From: Oreohelix idahoensis
Lineage: Eukaryota; Mollusca; Gastropoda; Stylommatophora; Oreohelicidae
Assembly (NCBI GenBank): GCA_024509875.1
Contig: JAMPIV010019839.1
Location: forward strand, 62,001-126,000
Direction: 5' to 3'
Length of the DNA: 64,000 nt
A model generated the notes under the pieces. That model saw only the letters and a program-made list of their open reading frames with translations, searched no databases and was not told the origin of the DNA. Position numbers and translations under genes: made by a program. Positions 10,868 through 20,281 of the stretch are shown one piece after another (the first letter of the stretch is position 1; each line of letters opens with the position of its first letter).

Positions 10868-13234
10868 TGTCGTGAGACATTCTAAATCCACATATATAAA
10901 TTAAAAGGTAAATGTAAAGCCTAACACATAAATTCAATAAAAGGGAAAGAAGAATGGTAAAGAACAGTGCTGTCACAATGACTGTACTCGAGATCCCCCT
11001 TTTTCTGCTTCGTCTGCATGTTCTCACGCTTTCACGTTTACTAGTAAAGCCTACAGCAGCATACACGCGTTTCAACAAAACAATAAAACGTGTACTGTAT
11101 TTCTTAGAAAACCTTGAGATACGCAAGCTGATTAATGACCTAAATTAATACTAGCATTAATTTCATTTTATGCACTGCGTAATGAAAAGACAGATGGAAT
11201 TAGGATAGAGAGAGGGAGGACTGAAAGCAGGAACGCCGGCAACACTAACACGCGTCTCGCGATATACAATTAATGCCACCCCAAGCGTAAGGCATGAAGC
11301 ACTAGAGTTAGGTTTAAAAACCTGTAAAATGCTTATTGGGAAACATGACATTATACTGGTTTACGTTTGAAAGTCTGACAGTACAGCAGACACCATAAAG
11401 TTTGGAAGTGAGGAGGTGGTAACAGCACGACTATCCTAGAAGAAAATACATATTTTGAACGCCGCCACTTAGCCCCATTAAAACGTATATATTTGGGTTC
11501 CTTAGGACTTGCTGACAAAGAATATGTTAAGTGTTACGCAAATAGTCTAGGAATTAACAAATTATAGCCAAAAGAAATAGTGAGGGTGTCAGACAACACC
11601 AAATAATAATCGCAAAGTGGCATGTTTTGAAACCACTATTTTACGGGAAATAGGCCACCATGTTAAATCCTATTTGATTGGATAGAAGTAAATGTAAGGC
11701 GAAACACGATTAGTCGGACTACAAATACTAATTTTTTGTTGTTAGGGGAAACGGTAGTAGGGGTACTTTTTTTGAAAAGCTGTGTAAACATGGCCCGATT
11801 GGTTAGACCCGCCAATATAGTCAATTAGGAGCGTCAGTTCAGTGCCACATTTTAAAATAAACTTACTCAGAAACAGTGCGTTGAGAACCAGCTTATATTT
11901 TTTTCTAAATAAAAGCCTGGGACAGAGGCAGATCGGAATTTGTGCCATATTCATCGTCAGTCAACGTATTTGTGTATTATTTCCATGAATTGTGGTAAGC
12001 TTGACATATTTGATATCTTTTTAATGAAAATTGAATGTAAATTGATAATTTATGTCTGTATATGTGCGTGGTTCAGTAGCAAACATGAGGCAAGGCCTAG
12101 ATAGTGCTCCAAACTGAACAGGACGTGTCGGAGAAAAGTAAAACTGCATGGAATTGCCAAACAGTACACTGACACCTATCTTATTGACTAGATAGAAATA
12201 ATGCTGGAATTGCAGAGGCGTAGTAACCATTAGGGAGGAGTATACTGGGGTAAATTGTTTCAGATGAAGCAAGCAGTTGGCCTACCGCTCAGAACTCAGT
12301 GTTTGTTATGTATTGTGTTCAGTGTGGAAATAGATTATAAATTAGTTCTGAAATAGGAGGTACAACCTTCTTGTTTCAGGGACCGTGGTCCTAAGTTATT
12401 GAAGCAGCACCTGGTCTGAGTTTTGCTGAATCCAGAGGCTGACAGCATACTCCTTGGTCCAGATAGCGACCAGTGAGGTGTCTCCAGAACACAGTGAAGC
12501 AATCGAGCAGAGGAGTCTTTTCCTGCCGCCATCACGAAAGATAAGCTTCTGTGGCCAGAGCAGCTCAACATTATGTGCCCCCCCCCCCTCTAAAATTGAC
12601 ATTATATTAAACACAGAGGGACAATAAATTGTTTCAAATGACAGGAACTGTGAACTTTTCCTAATACTATTTCCACGATAATCAAACACTTGAAGTCATG
12701 ATGACAAACAACAATCTAGCTTGAAAAACAAAACCAGTATTACCTCATAGTACTACTTCACAACTTACACACATAGGATAATACTAATAAATTATGTCAA
12801 TACAAAGATCATATTTATAAATTGTGATTACATTTGATTGTGATTCCTGGTTCACTGTGTAGTTGAATCAGGATATCTATTATTGAAAGTAATTATTACA
12901 TATATATTTGAAACTTTACACTTGACTCATTTAAGATAGTCTTATAGAGTGTTATATGTGTGTGAGTGTCACAGTGTTGGAAAGTGTTGTGGAATAAATT
13001 AAATTGTTTATCTGTCTGTTGTTGTTGTGACTTACACTTCATCATTTTCATAACCCTAGACATTCAACGTAGTCATCACAATATTCCAGAATAATTCTGA
13101 CTGAGGTATAAATGTGGTAGCAAGTAAGGTCATCTGTAATACACCACACTTATTAGATACAGATACCTTCACAGCTGATCTCAGTCAGTACACTAAGTCC
13201 CCTATAAACATTAATATCATCCCACTTTACCACA
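10868..13234 (+). repeat. 5' LTR of the Gmr1-like element (2367 bp)
   Basis: It starts TGTCGTGAGACATTC and ends CCCACTTTACCACA. It matches 17424-19838 almost throughout. Differences I saw are about twenty single substitutions, a C-run of 11 against 13, and a 46-base stretch (17862-17907) absent here between two AG dinucleotides, so probably deleted from this copy. A TATAAAT at 13107-13113 and an AATAAA at about 12991 could serve transcription, but their order is unusual for an LTR and I do not assign them. Frames inside the LTR (for example 12335-12571, minus) have no recognised product. Confidence 0.95.
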
Positions 13235-13239
13235 TATAT

Positions 13240-13266
13240 TGGGGTCTCGCTCCCGGGATATTGAAC
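13240..13266 (+). promoter_or_regulatory. Primer binding site resembling tRNA-Pro complement
   Basis: TGGGGTCTCGCTCCCGGGAT lies five bases after the 5' LTR and is followed by ATTGAAC. It resembles the classic proline-tRNA primer site (TGGGGGCTCGTCCGGGAT), with one substitution and a small insertion. The position, the opening TGG and the match to the tRNA 3' end make this the minus-strand primer site. The identity of the tRNA is inferred. Confidence 0.75.
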
Positions 13267-13424
13267 TTTCTACTATTATATATATTGGGAATAATAAAAA
13301 GTTAAAAGGTATCCTTGGGTGGAATTAAATAAGGTTGAGCTCTCAGTGCCTGTGGTTGTCCTTGGATATTTAGTTAGATATACAATTGTTTAGTTAAATA
13401 TTTTATACAATTGCCTGTTAGAAA

Positions 13425-15452
13425 ATGGCGGACCTGGCCAAATTTCGATCTGCTGCTGTGCAGACTGCTAAAGAGTTAGGAATGGACGGGCAAGTTATGA
13501 TTGCCTATGTCACTACAGAATGTGACAAATATATTGAACGTGAAGAAAGAAGATTAGAAAAAGAGGCCGAAAGAAAATTAGAATCTGAAAGATTGGCCGA
13601 AGATAAGAGAATAGAGGCTGAAAAAGAAATTAAGAGGTTGCAGATTGAGGCTGAGGCTAAGAAATTGGAGGCAGAAAGAGAAGACAAGAGACTAGCTGCA
13701 GAAAGAGAAGCCGAAGAAAGAAGATTGACTGCAGAGAGGGAAGCAGAAAAGGAGGAGAAGAGATTACAAAGGGAACATGAGTTACGACTAAGGGAGTTTG
13801 AGTTTCAAGGCCATGCTCCTGAAAATGGTGCCAGTCCCTTTACCTCCGATGCTACTGCTAGTCAGGGAGCCTCAACCTCAGCTATGAATTTTCATTTAGA
13901 TCATTTTGTTGAGAAAGACGATGATATTGAGAGCTATCTAAATAGATATGAACTATTAGCTACCACGTATGGGTTAGAGAGAGAAAGGTGGAGCTTAAAG
14001 TTATCTCAAGGGCTTCGTGGGGCAGCGTATGAAGTTTTTGCCAAAATGAGCAGAGGTGATCAAGAAAATTATGACATGCTAAAGCAGGCTCTTTTGTTAA
14101 GATATGAAAAGAACGCAGAATTTTATAGGAAAAAATTTAAGAATGCTAAACTACTGTCAGGTGAAACCTATCACCAGTTCTCTGCACGGTTAGAGACATA
14201 CTTGGAGAAATGGACTTCTCTGGGGAAAACCCAAGATCTTAAGGAAATGGTCCTTATAGAACAACTAAGAGAGTCCATGGCTCCAGACCTGAGAAAGTTT
14301 CTCATGGAACAAGGTGCAGAGAGACTGGGTGAGTTACTAAATGTTGCAGAAAGGTATCAAGCAGCTCAGGCAGAGGTATCAGGTAATAAAAAGAAACAGG
14401 TAGATAATTTTAAGGCACCACAGAACTTTAATAAATTTGATCCTAGAGATCATAACCAAAGTAAGCACCAGTTTGATAGGCCACGGTATGACAATAAAAA
14501 TAAAATCCCACAATTCGATGAAAGGAAATATGATGAAAGAAAATCTTTCAACCAAGGAAAGAGATGGTGTAAAAATTGTAAGATGAACAATCATGACACT
14601 GACCATTGCAGAAGGAACCCTATAGTAGTGGCCACCCTTCAGGTCAGGTCAACCTCAAGAAAGGAGGAGGATATTATGTTAGATACCACTCCAGAAGAGA
14701 TGAGGAAGGCACAGGCTGGGGATAAGACCCTCAAGCCTTGTTTCAGGAAATTGTCAACTTGTCATACAACTCCAGGCAAGGGAGATTTTTACATGAAGAA
14801 CAAGTTGATGTATAGGAAGGCCGGAACTAGATCCAATGGTCACGGACAGTTGGTTCTTCCAAAGGCATATAGGGCAGACTTAATAAGGAGCCTACATGTG
14901 AAACAAGATGGGGACCATGAGAAAATTGGTACCATCATCCAAAAGGTGGCTCACAATTATTATTGGCCCAAGGCAAGGTGGGACATTGAGAATTTTGTAG
15001 AAAGGTGTAGCATAGCACATGAGGGAACACCCACAAGTGGGAACATTGATCAGGACCTGGACACGCCACGGGGCAAATTTAGGCCTGACAATACAAAGAA
15101 AAATAAATTTGATAAAGTGGACCAAGTGGAATGGGAAGGCCCTTTTCACGGACAAGCTTCAATTAACTGTTTTACAATGGCCACTATGCAGAGAGTGCAA
15201 AAAGATGTCTTACCCCAGGATAAGCCGAAAATCCCTCAATCGGACTTAAACAAACTGGAGGAAGAAGATGTAGAGAGGAAATCTCTCATCCAAAATTCTA
15301 AGTGGGGAGAAAGCCCCAAGAAAAGAATTGGTAGCGGTCGTTTTGTGCATGATAATTCTGGGAAGAAAAATCATCACTACAGAGCTTCGAGTGGAAGAGA
15401 CCATACCGGTGCATGGACAAATAGGTCCACAAAATTAAAGGTCCATATGTAA
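13425..15452 (+). CDS. gag: Gag (coiled coil, SCAN-like capsid, CCHC) fused to integrase zinc region
   Basis: A frame of 675 codons from ATG at 13425. Residues about 35-130 are a charged E/K/R helix with repeated RLEAEREAE-type blocks, a likely coiled coil. Residues about 150-330 form a helical capsid (DDDIESYLNRYELLA, KLSQGLRGAAYEVF, GETYHQFSARLETYLEKW) resembling the Gag region from which the vertebrate SCAN domain is thought to derive. A CCHC knuckle follows: C382, C385, H390, C395. Only about 40 residues later comes the usual integrase lead-in (residues ~430-475) and an HHCC-like zinc region with H491 and C528, whose last Cys is missing. No DT/SG protease motif lies between knuckle and integrase. 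The last ~145 residues match no DDE core I know. Gag looks usable; the fused tail looks like the product of internal deletions. Translation starts about 190 bases after the 5' LTR. Confidence 0.85.
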   Translation: MADLAKFRSAAVQTAKELGMDGQVMIAYVTTECDKYIEREERRLEKEAERKLESERLAEDKRIEAEKEIKRLQIEAEAKKLEAEREDKRLAAEREAEERRLTAEREAEKEEKRLQREHELRLREFEFQGHAPENGASPFTSDATASQGASTSAMNFHLDHFVEKDDDIESYLNRYELLATTYGLERERWSLKLSQGLRGAAYEVFAKMSRGDQENYDMLKQALLLRYEKNAEFYRKKFKNAKLLSGETYHQFSARLETYLEKWTSLGKTQDLKEMVLIEQLRESMAPDLRKFLMEQGAERLGELLNVAERYQAAQAEVSGNKKKQVDNFKAPQNFNKFDPRDHNQSKHQFDRPRYDNKNKIPQFDERKYDERKSFNQGKRWCKNCKMNNHDTDHCRRNPIVVATLQVRSTSRKEEDIMLDTTPEEMRKAQAGDKTLKPCFRKLSTCHTTPGKGDFYMKNKLMYRKAGTRSNGHGQLVLPKAYRADLIRSLHVKQDGDHEKIGTIIQKVAHNYYWPKARWDIENFVERCSIAHEGTPTSGNIDQDLDTPRGKFRPDNTKKNKFDKVDQVEWEGPFHGQASINCFTMATMQRVQKDVLPQDKPKIPQSDLNKLEEEDVERKSLIQNSKWGESPKKRIGSGRFVHDNSGKKNHHYRASSGRDHTGAWTNRSTKLKVHM

Positions 15453-17353
15453 CGCTGTTAAGAACGTGGACTGATGAAAAGGCAGAGGTAAATATTACAT
15501 CCTCATACCAATATGTGAATGAGCTGACCACTCGTTTAAAAACTGGCTGGAAACTTGCCAATGAAAATTTGAGACAAGCCAGGAAGAAACATGCTGCCTA
15601 TTTTAACAGGAAAGCTAAAGACCGAGATTTGGCTGTGGGAGAGAAGGTACTGCTTCTTCTACCCGGTAGTCAGAATAAGTTACAAATTGGATGGCAAGGT
15701 CCATATACAGTTCTAGAGAAGATGTCTAGAACCAATTATAAGATAGATAAGAAGGGGAAAGAAAAAATCTATCATGTGAATCTCCTGAAGAAATATTTGG
15801 AAAGAGAACATCAGGAAGAGACACGCTTGTTGACCTTGTCCATTGCCATGGAGATGAAAAAGGAACCACTTTCATCATTTGAATATCCATTACACCCCTG
15901 TGAGACAGCGGCACAGGTGAAAATCAGTACACATTTAACGAAAAATCAGAAAGAGAGAGTGCAACAGGTTCTAGATAATCATACAGAGGTGTTAACAGAC
16001 CGACCGGGGCATACAAACTTATTGGAATATGATATGAAGCTGATAGACCCCACACCTGTCTGTATGAAACCCTATTCGATTCCTTTTGCTAAGGAGAAAG
16101 CTTTGAAGGAAGAGATAGACTATTTGTTGAAGGAGGGGATAATTTCACACAGTGAATCTTCGTATAGTTCCAGTGTGGTGCTCTTAAGGAAACCCTCTGG
16201 AGAACATAGACTCTGTATAGATTACAGGAGACTGAATGCTATTACAGAAGGACAGGTGGATCCATTGCCGGATACAAATCAGTTGTTTGCCAGGCTAAAT
16301 AAAGCTAAATATTTCTCAAAAGTGGATCTGAGTAAAGGATACTATCAGATTCCAGTAAAGCCTGAGGTTAGACCGTACCTAGCTTTTAGTACCTCAGAGG
16401 GACACTATGAGTTTAACAAATTTCCATTTTGATTGAAGAATGCGCCTAGTGTCTTCTCTAGAATGATGAGAAAATTGTTAGATCCCCTAAATAATCCATG
16501 CATTACAAATTTCATGGATGATATCCTTATAGCAACAGAAACATTTGAGGAACACATTGACTCTCTGTACATGCTGTTTAATCGACTTAGAGAAGCGAAT
16601 TTAACAGCCCGACCAACCAAATGTTGCGTTGGATGTAAAGAATTAGAATTCTTGGGACACACAGTTCATAAGGGAAACATGACCCCTGACCCCAAGAATT
16701 TAGAGAAACTAACGAAAGCCCAGAGACCACAAACCAAGAAAGACGTGAGATCCTTTGTCTCATTGTGTGGTTTCTACCAAAAGTATATCAAAAACTTTAA
16801 TTCCATATGTGCACCGTTAACTGATTTGACACGTAAAGGAAATCCAGATCGAATTACATGGACATCACAATGTGAATTGGCTTACCAGGAATTGAAGGAA
16901 AAGCTCACAAGCAAACCTCTTTTGAAATTACCTGACTTAAGTCAAGAATTCATTGTAAGGACGGATGCCAGTAATATAGGGTTAGGGGCGACCCTGTTAC
17001 AGAAATCAGATGCATTGGATGGGGAATTAAGCCCAGTGGCATATGCTAGCAGAAAGTTGAATAAAGCTGAAACCAACTACTCAACTAGCGAAAAAGAATG
17101 TCTTGCAGTAATATGGGCGATAAAAAAATTCAATATTTATCTGTATGGGAAGGCATTCAAGTTGCAAACGGATCACAAACCCTTGTCGTTTCTAGCGCAG
17201 GCTAGGAATGAAAATTCTAGGTTACTCAGATGGTCATTACTGATGCAGCCATTTGAGTTTAGCATAGAGTATATATATGGAAAAACAAATCTGGGAGCGG
17301 ATTTTTTAAGCCGCCATCCGTGTGATGAGAATCACCTTAAGCCCCAGAAATAA
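15425..17353 (+). pseudogene. pol: Pol: integrase C-terminus, RT, RNase H with a stop
   Basis: The frame opens after a stop at 15422, overlaps the end of gag in the -1 frame, and has its first ATG at 15515. The opening part is the integrase C-terminal region: KGPYVTLLRTW, AYFNRKAKDR, LAVGEKVLLLLPGSQNKL, WQGPYTVLEK. Reverse transcriptase follows (SSVVLLRKPSGEHRLCIDYR, YFSKVDLSKGYYQIPV). It is cut by TGA at 16430-16432, where the conserved FGLKNAP motif should carry Gly. After the stop it continues in the same frame: KNAPSVFSRMM, the FMDD catalytic box at 16511-16522, FLGHTVHKG, the connection segment, then RNase H (RTDASNIGLGA, SEKECLAVIWAIK, QTDHKPLSFL, ADFLSRHP). It stops at 17353, 56 bases before the polypurine tract. 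Integrase ahead of RT is the Gmr1 arrangement. One nonsense codon plus the frame change inside integrase make this copy inactive. I saw no canonical slippery heptamer at the gag/pol overlap. Confidence 0.92.
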
Positions 17354-17409
17354 TAATAAATTTATCTATGTGTATATAGAATTATAGACTGACACATAAC
17401 GTCTGTTTT

Positions 17410-17420
17410 AAGAGGGGAGA
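17410..17420 (+). promoter_or_regulatory. Polypurine tract of the Gmr1-like element
   Basis: AAGAGGGGAGA lies three bases before the TGTCGTG start of the 3' LTR. It is the expected plus-strand primer for reverse transcription. Confidence 0.88.
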
Positions 17421-17423
17421 ATT

Positions 17424-19838
17424 TGTCGTGAGACATTCTAAATCCACATATATAAATTAAAAGGTAAATGTAAAGCCTAACACATAAATTCAATAAAAGG
17501 GAAAGAAGAATGGTAAAGAACAGTGCTGTCACAATGACTGTACTCGAGATCCCCCTTTTTCTGCTTCGTCTGCATGTTCTCACGCTTTCACGTTTACTAG
17601 TAAAGCCTACAGCAGCATACACGCGTTTCAACAAAACAATAAAACGTGTACTGTATTTCTTAGAAAACCTTGAGATACGCAAGCTGATTAATGACATAAA
17701 TTAATACTAGCATTAATTTCATTTTATACACTGCGTAATGAAAAGACAGATAGAATTAGGATAGAGAGAGGGAGGGCTGAAAGCAGGAACGCCGGCAACA
17801 CTAACACGCGTCTCGCGATATACAATTAATGCCACCCCAAGCGTAAGGCATGAAGCACTAGCTTTTTTTTTCAAATCGACAGTGATAAAAAACACTACCC
17901 ATACGAGAGTTAGGTTTAAAAACCTGTAAAATGCTTATTGGGAAACATGACATTATACTGGTTTACGTTTGAAAGTCTGACAGTACAGCAGACACCATAA
18001 AGTTTGGAAGTGAGGAGGTGGTAACAGCACGACTATCCTAGAAGAAAATACATATTTTGAACGCCGCCACTTAGCCCCCTTAAATCTTATATATTTGGGT
18101 TCCTTAGGACTTGCTGACAAAGAATATGTTAAGTGTTACGCAAATAGTCTAGGAATTAACAAATTATAGCCCAAAGAAATAGTGAGGGTGTCAGACAACA
18201 CCAAATAATAATCGCACAGTGGCATGTTTTGAAACCACAATTTTACGGGAAATAGGCCACCATGTTAAATCCTATTTGATTGGATAGAAGTAAATGTAAG
18301 GCGAAACACGATTAGTCGGACTACAAATACTAATTTTTTGTTGTTAGGGGAAACGGTAGTAGGGGTACTTTTTTTGAAAAGCTGTGTAAACATGGCCCGA
18401 TTGGTTAGACCCGCCAATATAGTCAATTAGGAGCGTCAGTTCAGTGCCACATTTTAAAATAAACTTACTCAGAAACAGTGCGTTGAGAACCAGCTTATAT
18501 TTTTTTCTAAATAAAAGCCTGGGACAGAGGCAGATCGGAATTTGTGCCATATTTATCGCCAGTCAACGTATTTGTGTATTATTTCCATGAATTGTGGTAA
18601 GCTTGACATATTTGATATCTTTTTAATGAAAATTGAATGTAAATTGATAATTTATGTCTGTATATGTGCGTGGTTCAGTAGCAAACATGAGGCAAGGCCT
18701 AGATAATGCTCCAACCTGAACAGGACGTGTCGGAGAAAAGTAAAACTGCATGGAATTGCCAAACAGTACACTGACACCTATCTTATTGACTAGATAGAAC
18801 TAATGCTGGAATTGCAGAGGCGTAGTAACCATTAGGGAGGAGTATACTGGTGTAAATTGTTTCAGATGAAGCTAGCAGTTGGCCTACCGCTCTGAACTCA
18901 GTGTTTGTTATGTATTGTGTTCAGTGTGGAAATAGATTATAAATTAGTTCTGAAATAGGAGGTACAACCTTCTTGTTTCAGGGACCGTGGTCCTAAGTTA
19001 TTGAAGCAGCACCTGGTCTGAGTTTTGCTGAATCCAGAGGCTGACAGCATACTCCTTGGTCCAGATAGCGACCAGTGAGGTGTCTCCAGAACACAGTGAA
19101 GCAATCGAGCAGAGGAGTCTTTTCCTGCCGCCATCACGAAAGATAAGCTTCTGTGGCCAGAGCAGCTCAACATTATGTGCCCCCCCCCCCCCTCTAAAAT
19201 TGACATTATATTAAACACAGAGGGACAATAAATTGTTTCAAATGACAGGAACAGTGAACTTTTCCCAATACTATTTCCACGATAATCAAACACTTGAAGT
19301 CATGATGACAAACAACAATCTAGCTTTAAAAACAAAACCAGTATTACCTCATAGTACTACTTCACAACTTACACACATAGGATAATACTAATAAATTATG
19401 TCAATACAAAGATCATATTTATAAATTGTGATTACATTTGATTGTGATTCCTGGTTCACTGTGTAGTTGAATCAGGATATCTATTATTGAAAGTAATTAT
19501 TACATATATATTTGAAACTTTACACTTGACTCATTTAAGATAGTCTTATAGAGTGTTATATGTGTGTGAGTGTCACAGTGTTGGAAAGTGTTGTGGAATA
19601 AATTAAATTGTTTATCTGTCTGTTGTTGTTGTGACTTACACTTTATCATTTTCATAACCCTAGACATTCAACGTAGTCATCACAATATTCCAGAATAATT
19701 CTGACTGAGGTATAAATGTGGTAGCAAGTAAGGTCATCTGTAATACACCACACTTATTAGATACAGATACCTTCACAGCTGATCTCAGTCAGTACACTAA
19801 GTCCCCTATAAACATTAATATCATCCCACTTTACCACA
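17424..19838 (+). repeat. 3' LTR of the Gmr1-like element (2415 bp)
   Basis: It starts TGTCGTGAGACATTC and ends CTTTACCACA, then ATTAC. It is collinear with the 5' LTR and carries a 46-base segment (17862-17907, a T9 run then AAATCGACAGTG...) missing from the 5' copy. An LTR of 2.4 kb is long for gypsy elements, which are usually a few hundred bases to about 2 kb. Confidence 0.95.
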
Positions 19839-19843
19839 ATTAC
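19839..19843. repeat. Target site duplication ATTAC, right
   Basis: Partner of 10863-10867. Removing the inner element and one ATTAC restores an uninterrupted outer LTR. Confidence 0.93.
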
Positions 19844-20187
19844 TTTGGTTTTCGTGGATTGCCCGAACCTTTAGTACAACGGCCAGGATTGAGTGGAGAT
19901 GAGAGTAGTGTATCATTACTATATTATATGCCACGTAAAGATGTCTAACGTTTGAAACTTATTGACGGACGGGGGATAATCTACTACGCTTATCCATTGC
20001 TATGTACTTTTGATGTGTTGATGGATACTATTGTGAAGTGACTTTATGTATTAAATGTCAACCATGTTTTCCCGTGGACCTGTTCACCTACCGGCTTTGT
20101 TATGTGTACTGACCATAATGTCCTGAATGAACACCTGCTATCATTCGCGTATACATGCACGATCCTCTAATATATCCCACCGTAACA
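19839..20187 (+). repeat. Outer element 3' LTR, right half
   Basis: Continues the LTR begun at 10413 and closes with CCCACCGTAACA. Its TAACA end is the inverted match of the TGTTA start. A separate solo LTR at 23453-24058 also has CCGTAACA at one end (minus strand), hinting at related LTR families. Confidence 0.65.

Positions 20188-20189
<2 letters not shown>

Positions 20190-20281
<92 letters not shown>
20190..20281. repeat. (TA)n microsatellite, about 90 bp
   Basis: An uninterrupted TA run directly after the outer LTR. Its length in the assembly may be unreliable. Confidence 0.97.

Larger units (their letters stand above)
10868..19838 (+). mobile_element. Gmr1-like Ty3/gypsy retrotransposon, complete ends
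   Basis: An 8971-base element with two near-identical LTRs, a primer site, gag, a rearranged pol, a polypurine tract and a 5-bp target duplication. Pieces of integrase (zinc-binding region, then C-terminal domain) come before reverse transcriptase, and RNase H is the last domain before the 3' LTR. That order is the hallmark of Gmr1-type gypsy elements. Protease and a recognisable DDE integrase core are missing, the frame changes within the integrase region, and a TGA interrupts RT. The copy therefore cannot make a full enzyme set and would have needed another element's proteins to move. Its LTRs differ by only about 1% by eye, so insertion is fairly recent. It inserted into the LTR of another gypsy element. 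Confidence 0.92.

Noticed and set aside
10954..11148. Conserved 64-residue frame found in both LTRs (also 17510-17704)
   Set aside because: It is identical because the LTRs are duplicates. An overlapping minus-strand frame is equally open and neither has a recognisable product.
13505..13687. Minus-strand Ser/Leu-rich frame
   Set aside because: It is the antisense shadow of the E/K/R-rich Gag coiled coil.
15425..15452. Programmed -1 frameshift between gag and pol of the Gmr1-like element
   Set aside because: The frame changes inside integrase, where no such switch is expected, and no canonical slippery heptamer is present. A mutation is more likely.
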